DNA of 64,000 bases, taken from Burkholderiaceae bacterium (lineage in GTDB: Bacteria; Pseudomonadota; Gammaproteobacteria; Burkholderiales; Burkholderiaceae_C). The notes under the pieces were generated by a model. It was not told the origin of the DNA and ran no database searches. It worked only from the letters and a program-made list of their open reading frames with translations. Shown here in pieces: positions 41,897 through 50,939 of the stretch; position 1 is the stretch's first letter, and every line of letters starts with the position of its first letter. Location of the stretch: contig JAKOND010000021.1 in NCBI GenBank assembly GCA_022702125.1, forward strand, positions 58,214 through 122,213. Direction: 5' to 3'. The position numbers were made by a program, and so were the translations under genes.

Positions 41897-43345
41897 ATGG
41901 TTCGGACGCGAGTCTTCCGTCGCAGCCTGACCGCCCTGGCGGTCGGCTGCGCCATGCTGCACGCAGCGGCGCAGGCCGGGCCCGGGCCCCTCCGCCAGCC
42001 GGGCAGCCTGGTGGCGTTGCCCGGCCCGCAACTGCTGCTGTCGGCCGCTGCGGACGACGGTGCGCACGGCGCGGAGCTCTGGGCGGTCGATCCCCGCGAC
42101 GGCAGCCGGCGCCTGGTGCGCGACATCCATCCCGGGCCCTTGGGTTCGTTCCCGAGCGGGCTGACGGCGTGGCGGGGCCACGTCTACTTCGCGGCCGACG
42201 ACGGCGTCCACGGACTGGAAGTCTGGCGCAGCGACGGGACCGAAAGCGGCACCCGCCGCGTGGCCGACCTGCGGCCCGGCCCGGACGGCTCGCTGCCCAA
42301 CGGGTTCGTCGCGTTCGGGGATGCCTTGTACTTCTCGGCCGACGACGGCAGGCACGGTTTCGAACTCTGGCGCACGCAGGGCACGCCCGAGACCACGGAG
42401 CTGGTGGCCGACATCCAGTCCGGCGCGCAGGGCTCGATGCCCCGCCACCTGACGGTGCGCGGCGATGCGCTGCTGTTCAGCGCGACCGATGCCGAAGGCG
42501 GCACCGAGTTGTGGCGCAGCGACGGTTCCGCGCAAGGCACCCGGCGCGTGCTGGATATCCGCGCCGATGGCGATGGCGCGCCGGAGGCGCTGACCGTGGT
42601 GGACGGCACGCTGTTCTTCACCGCGGACGACGGCCGCCACGGGCGGGAACTGTGGCGCAGCGACGGGACCGCGGCGGGCACGCGGATGGTGCGCGACATC
42701 CGCGACGGGCACGACAGCGCGCTGCCGCGCTACCTCACGAAAGCCGGCGCCTGGCTGTACTTCTCCGCGCACGACGGGCGCCACGGCATCGAACTGTGGC
42801 GCAGCGACGGCAGTGCCGAGGGCACGACCATGGTGGCCGACATCCGGCCCGGTCCCCTCAATGCGCTTCCCAGCCACCTCACGGCGCTGGGCGACCGGGT
42901 CGTGTTCGCCGCCTATGACGAACGGTCCGGCGTGGAGCCGTGGATCAGCGACGGCACGGCGGCCGGTACCCGGCTGCTGGGCGATATCCATGCGGGTCCG
43001 AACCATTCCAATGCCTGGGCGTTCGCGCGGGTGGGCGATCGGTTGGTGTTCGCGGCCGACGACGGCCGGCGCGGCATGGAGCTGTGGCAGACCCGGGGCG
43101 TGCCGCAGGACGTCGCCCTGTTGCGCGACGAGCGCGCGGGCGCCGAGGGAGCGTTCCCGCGCGGTGTCGTCGCGCTGGGCGAGGGCGTCGCATTCGTCGC
43201 CGAGGCGGCGGGCGGCGGGACCTACCTCGCGCTGGACCCGGCCCCCGGGCTGAACTGCGGCAGCGCCGACAGCGGTATCGCGGGAGAGGCGCCGGGCGCG
43301 GCTGCCTGCGGGGCCGCGGTCGCATCCTCTTCGGCCGCGCGGTAG
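41897..43345 (+). CDS. Exported ELWxxDGT-repeat protein, likely eight-bladed propeller
   Basis: A 482-residue protein with a signal peptide (cleavage near HAAAQA, about 26) and eight repeats of about 47-50 residues. Each is built as YFSADDGxHGxELWRSDGTxxGTxxVxDIRPG; the first (AELWAVDPRDG) and last (MELWQTRGVPQD) are degenerate. Eight such units would close a beta-propeller. The last 25 residues are Ala/Gly-rich and their coding sequence overlaps, tail to tail, 124 bp of the minus-strand pseudopilin gene. Found in the ThuA transcript, it may be a binding or structural surface protein; function unknown. Confidence 0.82.
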   Translation: MVRTRVFRRSLTALAVGCAMLHAAAQAGPGPLRQPGSLVALPGPQLLLSAAADDGAHGAELWAVDPRDGSRRLVRDIHPGPLGSFPSGLTAWRGHVYFAADDGVHGLEVWRSDGTESGTRRVADLRPGPDGSLPNGFVAFGDALYFSADDGRHGFELWRTQGTPETTELVADIQSGAQGSMPRHLTVRGDALLFSATDAEGGTELWRSDGSAQGTRRVLDIRADGDGAPEALTVVDGTLFFTADDGRHGRELWRSDGTAAGTRMVRDIRDGHDSALPRYLTKAGAWLYFSAHDGRHGIELWRSDGSAEGTTMVADIRPGPLNALPSHLTALGDRVVFAAYDERSGVEPWISDGTAAGTRLLGDIHAGPNHSNAWAFARVGDRLVFAADDGRRGMELWQTRGVPQDVALLRDERAGAEGAFPRGVVALGEGVAFVAEAAGGGTYLALDPAPGLNCGSADSGIAGEAPGAAACGAAVASSSAAR

Positions 43346-43785
43346 ACGAAGCGCCAGTCGGCCAGGGTGGCGGCGTCCTCGAACGCCTCGTCCAGCCGAC
43401 CGAAGCCCTGGCGCTTGAGGGGGATCGCGGTCGAGCGGCTGTGCACGCCGAGGATGCCGCCGCCCGGCGCCGGGACCAGCACCCAGTCGGCGCCGGTCAC
43501 GGGATCCAGGTAGATGCGACGCAGGTGACGGCGCACCGTCGGCCAGCGCCGGTCCAGCAGGAGATCGTCCAGGCGTTGCGGGAAGCGGTGGCGCTGGCCC
43601 AGCGGCACGTCTTCGTAGTAGCGCTTGACCGCCTGCCGGATCTGGTCGCCGGCGAACAGCAGCTCGGCCTCGCGTTCGCGCTGCGCGTGCACGCTCCAGA
43701 GGCTCCCGGTCGCCGCCAATCCCGAACCCAGCAGCGCGACGGCCAGCAGCAGGCCGAGGTAGGTGAAACCGCGCTGTGCACGCAT
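43222..43785 (-). CDS. Minor type II secretion pseudopilin without Glu5
   Basis: A 187-residue prepilin-like protein. The leader MRAQRG precedes FTYLGLLLAVALLGSGLAA; cleavage after Gly gives Phe1, but position 5 is Gly instead of Glu, as in tip pseudopilins of the GspK kind. The soluble part (ELLFAGDQIRQAVKRYYED, DPVTGADWVLVP) and an Ala/Pro tail follow. It is the last gene of the secretion operon, 2 bp after the previous stop. Its 3' end overlaps the end of the ELWxxDGT gene on the other strand. Confidence 0.8.
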   Translation of the reverse strand: MRAQRGFTYLGLLLAVALLGSGLAATGSLWSVHAQREREAELLFAGDQIRQAVKRYYEDVPLGQRHRFPQRLDDLLLDRRWPTVRRHLRRIYLDPVTGADWVLVPAPGGGILGVHSRSTAIPLKRQGFGRLDEAFEDAATLADWRFVYRAAEEDATAAPQAAAPGASPAIPLSALPQFSPGAGSSAR

Positions 43786-43787
43786 GC

Positions 43788-44183
43788 CTACAGCTCCGAG
43801 AAGCTGGTGCCGCCGCGTGTCTTGCCCGGCGCTCCGCTGCGCACGTCGTACACCCGGCCGGGAGCCGCGCGGCCGTCGGCCGCGGCGGGCGGGGGCACGA
43901 AGATCCAGCTCTCGGCGCTGTCGGTGTACGGATCGGTCGGCAGGGCGCGCAGATAGCGCCTGCGCACCAGTTCGGCCAGGTCCTCGGGGTACCGGCCGGT
44001 GTCGGCGTAGAACTTGTCGATGTTGTCGCGCATGACCGCGAGCGACTGGCGCAACGCGTTCTCGCGGGCATGCTCGATCGCGCCGACATAGCGCGGCGCC
44101 GCGATCGACAGCAGCGTGGCGAGGATGGCCATGACCACCAGCAGTTCGACCAGGGTGAAACCGCGCGATCGGCGACTGCTCAT
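43788..44183 (-). CDS. Type II secretion pseudopilin (GspG-like) 3
   Basis: A 131-residue pseudopilin: leader MSSRRSRG, then FTLVELLVVMAILATLL with Glu5, a long amphipathic helix (RENALRQSLAVMRDNIDKFYADTGRYPED) and a short beta region. ATG 44195 (four residues longer) overlaps the previous stop and is an alternative start. It belongs to the closing trio of pseudopilin genes in the operon. Confidence 0.85.
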   Translation of the reverse strand: MSSRRSRGFTLVELLVVMAILATLLSIAAPRYVGAIEHARENALRQSLAVMRDNIDKFYADTGRYPEDLAELVRRRYLRALPTDPYTDSAESWIFVPPPAAADGRAAPGRVYDVRSGAPGKTRGGTSFSEL

Positions 44184-44188
44184 GGGGA

Positions 44189-44662
44189 TCACCATTGCCG
44201 GTAGGGCCGGCCGTTCAGGCCGGTGCGGTCCGAGAGGGAATGCACGTCGTACACGTCCTTGCCGGGCTGCGGCTGGTCGGCCGGCGAGGCGTAGCTGCGC
44301 AGGCCCCAGGTCTGCGCGGCCGGAACCGCGCCGTCGCCGCTGAAGAACGGGTCGGGCGGCACCCGCCGCAGGAAGCGCACCGGACGGCCGAGGGGATCGC
44401 GCGCGTTGGTCGCGCCCGCCACCAGCGCCTCCAGCGTCGGAGGGTAGCCGGTGGCGTCGGCGGCGCGCGGCACGCTGCCCGCCTCGGTGGCGCGCTTGTA
44501 ATCGTCGATCGCCTGCCGGATCTGGCGCAGGGCGTGGCGCAGTTCCTGTTCCTTGCCGCGCTGGACCGCGAGTTCGGCCAGAGGCAGCGCCATCGCCGCC
44601 AGCACGCCGACGATGGCCACCGTGACCATCAGCTCGACCAGGGTGAAGCCGCGCTGTCTCAT
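44189..44662 (-). CDS. Type II secretion pseudopilin (GspG-like) 2
   Basis: A 157-residue pseudopilin with a very short leader MRQRG, then FTLVELMVTVAIVGVLAAMAL (Glu5 present), the helix LRHALRQIRQAIDDYKRA and a C-terminal domain with DPLGRPVRFLRRVPPDPF. The start overlaps the secretin stop by four bases, so expression is coupled. It probably forms part of the periplasmic pseudopilus. Confidence 0.85.
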   Translation of the reverse strand: MRQRGFTLVELMVTVAIVGVLAAMALPLAELAVQRGKEQELRHALRQIRQAIDDYKRATEAGSVPRAADATGYPPTLEALVAGATNARDPLGRPVRFLRRVPPDPFFSGDGAVPAAQTWGLRSYASPADQPQPGKDVYDVHSLSDRTGLNGRPYRQW

Positions 44663-46884
44663 CGCGGCACGATACCGATGGCGACCGGCGGGGGCGCCTG
44701 CACCGGAAGGTTGGCCGAGACGATGTCGAAACCGATCTCGGCGGTCCCGGGGGTCCTGGCCAGCACGCGCATGCGCAGCGACGCCGGCGGCGAGGCCACG
44801 CCCGCCACGCCGGACGACGACAGTTCCACTTCCGCCTGCCCGCTGCCCCCGGAAGCCCCCACCGGCGCGAGCAGGGCGGGGTCGTAGCGCAGGTGCACGC
44901 GCGCGCTGAGGGCCTGGTTGCCGCCGGGCAGCGACAGCTGCACGCTGAATTCCTCGCCGATCCCGACCTGGGACGGCGCCTGGACGCTGAGCGCCGCGGG
45001 CGCATCGGCCGCCGGCGCGGTCGCGGCAGCCGCGGAAGCGCCGGCCGGCAGGAGCGCCGAACCGGCCGCGGCCCCCGCCGGCGACGCCAGGGCCATCGAC
45101 GCGCCGTCCCGGAAGCGCAGCGGGACACGGCCCGGCACCGCCTCGGTGCCCGACGCGAACTGGCTCTCCACCGTGTCGGGCCGCCGCACGTTGCGCAGCA
45201 CGCGCGGCGTGACCAGCAGCACGATCTCGGTCTTGGCGACGGTCTGGTCGTTGTTGCGGAACAGACGTCCCACCAGCGGCAGCTCCGCCGCGCCCGGCAG
45301 CTTGGCCATGGTCTGGCGGTCCTCGTTGTTGATCAGGCCCGCGAGCACCTGGGTCTCCCCGTCGCGCAGGCGCAGCGTCGTGGTGGCGTTGCGCGTGCCG
45401 AGGCGGTAGGCCACGGTGCCGGAGACATTGAGCTGCGAGAGGATGTTGGACACCTCCAGCTGGACCTTGATCGCGACCTCGTCCTCCAGGTAGACATTGG
45501 GTTCGACGTCCAGCTTGAGGCCGGTCTCCAGGTAGCTCACGGACGAGGAAACCCCCACGTTGGCGGTCGAGGTGGTGGTGATGACCGGCACTTTCTCGCC
45601 GATGTGGATCTTGGCTTTCTCGCGGTTGCGCACCCGGATGCGCGGATTGGCCAGCAGGTTGGCGCCCCCGTTGGTCTGCCGGAGATTCAGGATCAGGAGC
45701 GGATTGGCCGTGAAGGCGCGCAATCCCCCGCTGCCCAGCTGCACCAGGCCGTCGGCGGTGCCGGGGACCCGGCCGACGATCTGCTCGGGGTAGCGCAAGC
45801 CGATTTCCTGCGCCACGCTGGAAGCGATCTCCAGCACTTCCAGCTCCAGCATCACCTCGGGCTCGCCCAGGTCCTGCGTGGCGACCAGCTGCTCCGCCAG
45901 CCGGATGGCCTCCGGCGTGTCGCGCATGATCACCAGGTTCAGCCGTTCGTCGACGAACAGGTCGCGTGTCTTGACCAACGCGCGGATCATCGCGGCGGTC
46001 TGCTTGGCGTCGGCGTTGGCCAGATAGAAGCTGCGCATCACCAGTTCCTGGTACTCGCGCTGCTTGGCCTGGGTGTTCGGGTAGAGGATCAGCGTGTTGT
46101 CGTTGAGCAGCTTGCGTTCGAGCTGGTTGGTCTGGAGCAGCACGCCCAGGACGTCGTACAGGGTCGTGTCGCGCACGAAGATCGTGGTGCGCTGGTCGCC
46201 CTTGATGTCCTTGTCGAGCACGAAATTCAGCCCGCCGTGGGTCGACAGGATCTCGAAGATGGTGGAGAGCGGCACATCGCGCAGTTCCAGCGTCAGGCGC
46301 CGTGCCATGGCCTGGCGCAGCTGCGGCTCCTTCTGCTCGCGCGCATGCCGGCGCTCGGTCACCGCGCGCACCACGGCTTCGGCGCCGCGCTGGCGCGAGT
46401 CGCGTGCGAGCACGCTGCGCGCGAGGCGGTCGGCGCCGTCCGGGTCGCCCGCAGCCAGCAGGCGCTCGGCCTCGGCGACGGATATCCGGGAGGCGCGGTC
46501 CGCTTGCACGGCCTGGAGGCCGCCCTGCGCCGCCACCGAGGCCGGATCGAGGCGCAGCGCGGCGCGGTAGCGCTCCTCGGCGACGTCCAGGACCCCCGCC
46601 GCGCGCGCCGCATCGCCGTCGCGCATGTAGACGCCGACGATCGAGTCGCGCTGCAGGACATAGGCGTTGTAGGCGCCGGGGTCCAGCGGCGGCGTGCGGG
46701 CCGCGCGTTCGAGCTGCGCCAGGCCCGCTTCGACCTGGCCGCTGGCGATCAGGCCCTGCGCCGCCTGGACGTACGCGTCGCGCGGGGTGGCGCAGGCGGC
46801 GAGCAGCGGCAGGAGCAGCAGCGCGGGCCAGCGCTTCGCGGCCGCCAGGAAGGGAGGCTCTCGCCGTCCGGGATCGGGAAACAT
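44659..46884 (-). CDS. gspD: Type II secretion outer-membrane secretin (GspD-like) with cohesin-like C-terminal domain
   Basis: A 741-residue lipoprotein secretin. The signal ends LLLLPLLAACATP. Then comes a TPR-like N-terminal region (about 30-190), N-domains (ELRDVPLSTIFEILSTHGGLNFV and YLANADAKQTAAMIRALVKTRDL), and the secretin core with VPVITTTSTANVG and the closing RLFRNNDQTVAKTEIVLLVTPRV. Unlike standard GspD it ends with about 120 residues resembling a cohesin module (VGIGEEFSVQLSLPGG, LRYDPALLAPV). AGGAG lies 11 bases before ATG 46884. It forms the exit pore of this system; the extra domain may bind cargo or neighbours. Confidence 0.92.
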   Translation of the reverse strand: MFPDPGRREPPFLAAAKRWPALLLLPLLAACATPRDAYVQAAQGLIASGQVEAGLAQLERAARTPPLDPGAYNAYVLQRDSIVGVYMRDGDAARAAGVLDVAEERYRAALRLDPASVAAQGGLQAVQADRASRISVAEAERLLAAGDPDGADRLARSVLARDSRQRGAEAVVRAVTERRHAREQKEPQLRQAMARRLTLELRDVPLSTIFEILSTHGGLNFVLDKDIKGDQRTTIFVRDTTLYDVLGVLLQTNQLERKLLNDNTLILYPNTQAKQREYQELVMRSFYLANADAKQTAAMIRALVKTRDLFVDERLNLVIMRDTPEAIRLAEQLVATQDLGEPEVMLELEVLEIASSVAQEIGLRYPEQIVGRVPGTADGLVQLGSGGLRAFTANPLLILNLRQTNGGANLLANPRIRVRNREKAKIHIGEKVPVITTTSTANVGVSSSVSYLETGLKLDVEPNVYLEDEVAIKVQLEVSNILSQLNVSGTVAYRLGTRNATTTLRLRDGETQVLAGLINNEDRQTMAKLPGAAELPLVGRLFRNNDQTVAKTEIVLLVTPRVLRNVRRPDTVESQFASGTEAVPGRVPLRFRDGASMALASPAGAAAGSALLPAGASAAAATAPAADAPAALSVQAPSQVGIGEEFSVQLSLPGGNQALSARVHLRYDPALLAPVGASGGSGQAEVELSSSGVAGVASPPASLRMRVLARTPGTAEIGFDIVSANLPVQAPPPVAIGIVPR

Positions 46885-46886
46885 CA

Positions 46887-47468
46887 CTAATTCAACTCCT
46901 CGGTGTCGGTCGCCCTGGGCGCGGCTCCGGGCCCTGCCGGGGCGGAGGGCCGTCCGGCCACGAGCGCCAGCGGATAGCGTTTGCCGGTCGGCAGGTGGAT
47001 GAGGCGCAATTCGCGCTCGCCGACGTGTTCGACGCGGTAGTCGGGCGTCAGCAACGTGCCGGCCACGGCCGCGAACTGCCGGCCGTCGCGGGCCAGAAGC
47101 ACGGTGGTCCGTCCGTTCTCGATCCAGCGGCCGAGGAAGGCGAAAGGCAGTTCGGGCTCGCTGCGCGGCGGGGGCGGTCCGGCCTCGATCCCCGCGGGGG
47201 GCAGCGCCGTCGCGGCGGCCTGTGCCGCCGCTGCGGCGCCCGCGCCGGCCGAATCGCCGAACGGGCTGCGGCCCGCCGCGGCGTAGGGGCGCAGAGGCAC
47301 CTGCAGCGGATGCGCGGCGACGGGCGCGGTCCGGGCGGTCCGGACGGCCGGCGCCACGACCGGGATGTCGGCGTCGTCGCGCGCCGGTTGCACCGCCACG
47401 ATCGCACCGGCGGTCAGGAGGGCGGCCGCGCCGTAGAGCATCCAGCGGTATCGGGTCGGCAGGGCCAT
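46887..47468 (-). CDS. Type II secretion inner-membrane component (GspC/PilP-like)
   Basis: A 193-residue protein with one N-terminal membrane helix (about 9-26), an Ala/Pro-rich periplasmic linker and a small beta domain (about 105-175) with FAFLGRWIENGRTTVLLARDG and YRVEHVGERELRLIHLPTGK. This layout matches GspC/PilP proteins that link the inner-membrane platform to the secretin. It precedes the secretin gene by 2 bp, as expected. Sequence alone does not separate GspC from PilP type. Confidence 0.78.
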   Translation of the reverse strand: MALPTRYRWMLYGAAALLTAGAIVAVQPARDDADIPVVAPAVRTARTAPVAAHPLQVPLRPYAAAGRSPFGDSAGAGAAAAAQAAATALPPAGIEAGPPPPRSEPELPFAFLGRWIENGRTTVLLARDGRQFAAVAGTLLTPDYRVEHVGERELRLIHLPTGKRYPLALVAGRPSAPAGPGAAPRATDTEELN

Positions 47469-47473
47469 GGTCG

Positions 47474-47971
47474 TCAGCGCCGGCGGAGGTAGAGGGACAG
47501 CCGTATGTCGGCTTCGAGCGAGGCATCCGCCGTCCTGCGGAACTGCACGTCGTCGAGGGCGACGGAGGCCTGCCGTTCGAGCAACTGGCCCAGGAAGGCG
47601 CGGATCCGCGCGTAATCGCCGGCCGTGCGCAACGCGATGCGGTAGCGTGCGAGCCGCCCCGCTTCCGCGCCGGCGCGTTGCTCCAGCCGGTACTCGGCCG
47701 AGCGCAAGGGCACGCCGGCCTCGCGTGCCGCGGCATCCATCCCGGCGAGCACGTCGGCCAGCCGGTCGAGGGGTGGGAAGGCGGCGTGGAATTGCGCCAA
47801 TTGCGCGGCCATCGCCCGGGGCGCCTCCGGGGCACCGCGCGGCATGGGCGGCGCGGCCATCCGCAGCGCCGCCTGCTCGGCCCGCAGCGGCGCCACCCAT
47901 GCGAGCTCCGCCACGGCGGCCGCCACCAGGAGCAGCGCGCCCGCGATGGCCAGGACGGGCTGGCGCATCAT
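47474..47971 (-). CDS. Type II secretion component (GspM/PilO-like)
   Basis: A 165-residue bitopic membrane protein: helix at about 5-25 (VLAIAGALLLVAAAVAELA), a coiled region, then a ferredoxin-like periplasmic domain with YRIALRTAGDYARIRAFLGQLLERQ and a final LYLRRR. The pattern is that of PilO or GspM. It begins inside ATGATG at the end of the PilN-like gene. Assigned by position and layout. Confidence 0.75.
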   Translation of the reverse strand: MMRQPVLAIAGALLLVAAAVAELAWVAPLRAEQAALRMAAPPMPRGAPEAPRAMAAQLAQFHAAFPPLDRLADVLAGMDAAAREAGVPLRSAEYRLEQRAGAEAGRLARYRIALRTAGDYARIRAFLGQLLERQASVALDDVQFRRTADASLEADIRLSLYLRRR

Positions 47972-48483
47972 GGCGCGTCCCACTCGGCGGTCAGCGTGAA
48001 GCGCAGGTGCGGCGGTGTCGCGTCCTCCTGCACCGCGTGGTCCACCAGCAGCACCTGGCGGAAGCCGGGCGCATGTTCGAGCCGTTCCATGTAGACCAGC
48101 ACCTGGGACAGTTCGGCGGCCTGTCCGCTCACCCGCGCGCGGCGGCTGTTGCCTTCGGGCTGCAGCGCCGTGAGGAACACGCCGGGCACGCTGACCGATT
48201 CGAGCGCGCGGAACCAGGCGTCCCACGGCACCGCCAGGGCGGCCGCGACCTCCTGCGCCGCGCCGACTTCCGCGGCGAGCTCGCGCGGCACGGCCTCCGG
48301 AGCGCGCGCGCCAGGCTGCGGCTGGAGTCGCACGAGCGCCGCGGCCTGGTCCTCGGCGGCACGGTGGTGCCGTACGCCCACCAGCGCGCAGGCCGCCAGG
48401 CCGAGCGCCAGCACGCCCGGGCCCCACCAGCGGGCCCAGGGCGATGGCGGGAGGAATTCGAGTCGGGGAGCGTGCCTGGCCAT
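47968..48483 (-). CDS. PilN-like assembly protein of the secretion operon
   Basis: A 171-residue protein with a short cytoplasmic start (MARHAPRLEF-LPP), one membrane helix (about 19-40), and a periplasmic domain with WFRALESVSVPGVFLTALQPEG and YMERLEHAPGFRQVLLVDH, the marks of PilN/fimbrial-assembly proteins (a GspL C-terminal equivalent). It lies between the PilM-like and PilO-like genes, so the GspL role is split into two proteins as in type IV pilus systems. Confidence 0.78.
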   Translation of the reverse strand: MARHAPRLEFLPPSPWARWWGPGVLALGLAACALVGVRHHRAAEDQAAALVRLQPQPGARAPEAVPRELAAEVGAAQEVAAALAVPWDAWFRALESVSVPGVFLTALQPEGNSRRARVSGQAAELSQVLVYMERLEHAPGFRQVLLVDHAVQEDATPPHLRFTLTAEWDAP

Positions 48484-48484
48484 A

Positions 48485-49273
48485 TCAGAAATGCGAGGCA
48501 TCCAACGCGAGGGTCTGCATGTCCCAGCCTTCCAATGCCAGCGGGGGGCCTTGCGGCGCCTGCCCCGCGCCGCTCCAGGCGACATGCACCAGGGGCAGTT
48601 CGGCGGGCTCCAGCCCATCGAGCAGGGCGCATCGCGTCACCCAGCGCGCCAGCGCCGCCCGGTCTTGCAATCCATCGAGCGGCTTGGTGTGCAGGCTCTG
48701 CCAGCCCCGGGCCGCGTCGATGCGGGCCAGTAAGGCCCCGTCGGGCTCCGTCACCAGCAGCCAGGCAGGGCGGCCGGCCAGGAGGGACCAGGCGCGGGCG
48801 GCCGCCGGCGCCAGCAGCGGACGCACCGACACGGCCTGCAGGCCGAGCATCCGCGCCTGCTGCCGCAGCCGCCCCAGCCAGCCGGCATCGAGCGCGGCCG
48901 ACGGCATGCCGAGCGCAGCCTCGTCGTCCACCGCGACGTGCCATCCATCGACCATGTCGCCGTGGACGCCGCGCAGCACCTCGCGCGCGGCCACACGCCG
49001 TTCGGCTGCGTCGCGCAAGGTGCGCCCGTCCGGCAGCAGGGCGGTGCGCACGAACCGGTTCGACACCACGATGCGCGCATGCGCCCGGTTCGGCCGGGCC
49101 GCGGCGGCCAGGGGCCCGAGCGCCTCCAGGGCCGCGTCGGCGCTGTGCGGCACCGCCGCGGGGTGCGCGTGCCGTTCGAGCGCATTGCGCCAGCCTCGGC
49201 GGCGGAGCGCCAATCCCACCTGGGACGGCGCCAGCCAGACGGCGGCGTCCTCACGCCACGGCAGTCGTGACAC
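48485..49273 (-). CDS. PilM/GspL-like cytoplasmic component
   Basis: A 262-residue protein without a membrane segment. It resembles the actin-like cytoplasmic half of GspL or PilM only in position and length; VVSNRFVRTALLPDGRTLRD is a GspL/PilM-like strand-turn. It starts with GTG (49273) inside the end of the ATPase gene. Expected to bind GspE and the PilN-like protein. Family assignment is moderate. Confidence 0.7.
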   Translation of the reverse strand: MSRLPWREDAAVWLAPSQVGLALRRRGWRNALERHAHPAAVPHSADAALEALGPLAAAARPNRAHARIVVSNRFVRTALLPDGRTLRDAAERRVAAREVLRGVHGDMVDGWHVAVDDEAALGMPSAALDAGWLGRLRQQARMLGLQAVSVRPLLAPAAARAWSLLAGRPAWLLVTEPDGALLARIDAARGWQSLHTKPLDGLQDRAALARWVTRCALLDGLEPAELPLVHVAWSGAGQAPQGPPLALEGWDMQTLALDASHF

Positions 49274-50939
49274 GGTCCACCTCCTCCAGGCTGGTCGCGC
49301 CGTCGCGCAGCAGATCGAGCGCGACGTCGCGCAGCAACCGCGTGCCGTTGCGGCGCGCGGCGGCCTTGAGCACGCGAACGGGCTGGCGGGTGATGATGAG
49401 CTCGGCCAGCTCGTCGGTCATCACCAGGATCTCGGCGATGGCGATGCGGCCGAGGTAGCCGGTGGCGCGGCATTGGCCGCAACCGCGTCCCGACACGAAT
49501 CGCCAGGCCGCGTATTCCGGCCCGTCCAGTCCCGCATCGGCCAGCCGGTCGGCGTCGGGCCGCACCGGCGCGCTGCAGTGCGGGCAATTGCGGCGCACCA
49601 GCCGCTGGGCCACGATGCCGTTCAGCGCGGCCGTGAAGCTGTAGCCGTCGATGCCCATGTGGGCGAAGCGGCCCAGGACGTCGAAGACGTTGTTGGCATG
49701 GATGGTGGTGAACACCAGATGGCCCGTCAGGGAGGCCTGGATCGCGATCTGCGCGGTCTCGGCATCCCGGATCTCGCCCACCATCACGCGGTCGGGATCG
49801 TGCCGCAGGATGGAGCGCAGGCCCCGGGCGAAGGTCAGGCCCTTGCGCTCGTTGACGGGAATCTGCAGCACGCCGGCGAGCTGGTACTCCACCGGGTCCT
49901 CGATGGTCACGATCTTCTCGTGGCCGTGGTTGATCTCGGAGATCGCGGCGTAGAGCGTGGTGGTCTTGCCGCTGCCGGTCGGGCCGGTCACGAGCAGCAT
50001 CCCGTGCGGCTCGCTGGCCAGCCGCCGGATGGTGCGGCGGTCCGGGGCGGTGAAGCCCAGGCTGTCCAGCGTGAGGCCGCGCGCGGCGTCGGCCAGCTGC
50101 TTCTTGTCCAGGATCCGCAGCACCGCGTCCTCGCCGAAGATGGAGGGCATGATCGACACGCGGAAATCGATCTCGCGCCCGCGCACCGCCACGGTGAAGC
50201 GCCCGTCCTGCGGGATGCGGCGTTCGGCGATGTCCAGCGAGGCCATGACCTTGATGCGCGAGATCACCTGCTCGGCCAGCTCCATGCCGTCGCCGTGGCG
50301 CACCGGCACCAGCACGCCGTCGATGCGGTACTTGATGCCCAGTCCGGCCGCGCCCGTCTCCAGGTGGATGTCCGACGCGTTGGCCTTGAGCGCGTCGTAC
50401 AGCGTGGAGCGCACCAGGCGCACCACTTCGCTGGTGCCCTCGGCGATGCTGTGGAAGGACAGGTCCTCCGCATCGCTGCCGCCGGGCGCCGCGCCGCCGC
50501 CGGCGATCTGCAGCTGCTCCATGGCCGAGAGGCTTTCCTCGTGCCGCGCCAGCCTGGCCGCGATATCGCCGGGGTGGGCCAGCACTTCGCTCGCCGCGGT
50601 TCCCAGGGCGTGCTGCGCGCGCGCGATGCGCGCGCCGTCGAAGGGATCGCCCAGCACCAGCAGCAGCGCGCCGTCGGCGTCGCGCATCGCCAGCATCTGC
50701 AGCGCATGGCATTCGGTGTAGGGCAGGGCATCGAAGGCGGGCTGCCAGCCGTGCAGGTCGCCGATGCGCGCCAGCGGGTAGCGCAGGCTCAGCGCCAGCC
50801 GCGCGGCGAAGCGCTCCGGGTCGTCTCCCGACAGGTCCTCCAGCGTGCGCACCACGCTGGCGCCGCGCTCGCCGGCCAGGCGCCGCGCCTCGGCGATCTC
50901 GCGGGCGGAGAACGGGGGAAGGGGAGGGGCCGCGTTCAT
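49251..50939 (-). CDS. gspE: Type II secretion ATPase GspE
   Basis: A 562-residue secretion ATPase. N1 region (about 1-170), then the catalytic part: Walker A GPTGSGKTTTLYAA (about 328), Asp box IEDPVEYQ, Walker B VMVGEIRDAETA and His box GHLVFTTIHAN. A zinc-binding four-Cys module is present (CPHC ... CGQC). It powers pseudopilus growth on the inner face of the membrane. The start overlaps the gspF stop by four bases. Confidence 0.95.
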   Translation of the reverse strand: MNAAPPLPPFSAREIAEARRLAGERGASVVRTLEDLSGDDPERFAARLALSLRYPLARIGDLHGWQPAFDALPYTECHALQMLAMRDADGALLLVLGDPFDGARIARAQHALGTAASEVLAHPGDIAARLARHEESLSAMEQLQIAGGGAAPGGSDAEDLSFHSIAEGTSEVVRLVRSTLYDALKANASDIHLETGAAGLGIKYRIDGVLVPVRHGDGMELAEQVISRIKVMASLDIAERRIPQDGRFTVAVRGREIDFRVSIMPSIFGEDAVLRILDKKQLADAARGLTLDSLGFTAPDRRTIRRLASEPHGMLLVTGPTGSGKTTTLYAAISEINHGHEKIVTIEDPVEYQLAGVLQIPVNERKGLTFARGLRSILRHDPDRVMVGEIRDAETAQIAIQASLTGHLVFTTIHANNVFDVLGRFAHMGIDGYSFTAALNGIVAQRLVRRNCPHCSAPVRPDADRLADAGLDGPEYAAWRFVSGRGCGQCRATGYLGRIAIAEILVMTDELAELIITRQPVRVLKAAARRNGTRLLRDVALDLLRDGATSLEEVDRVTTAVA

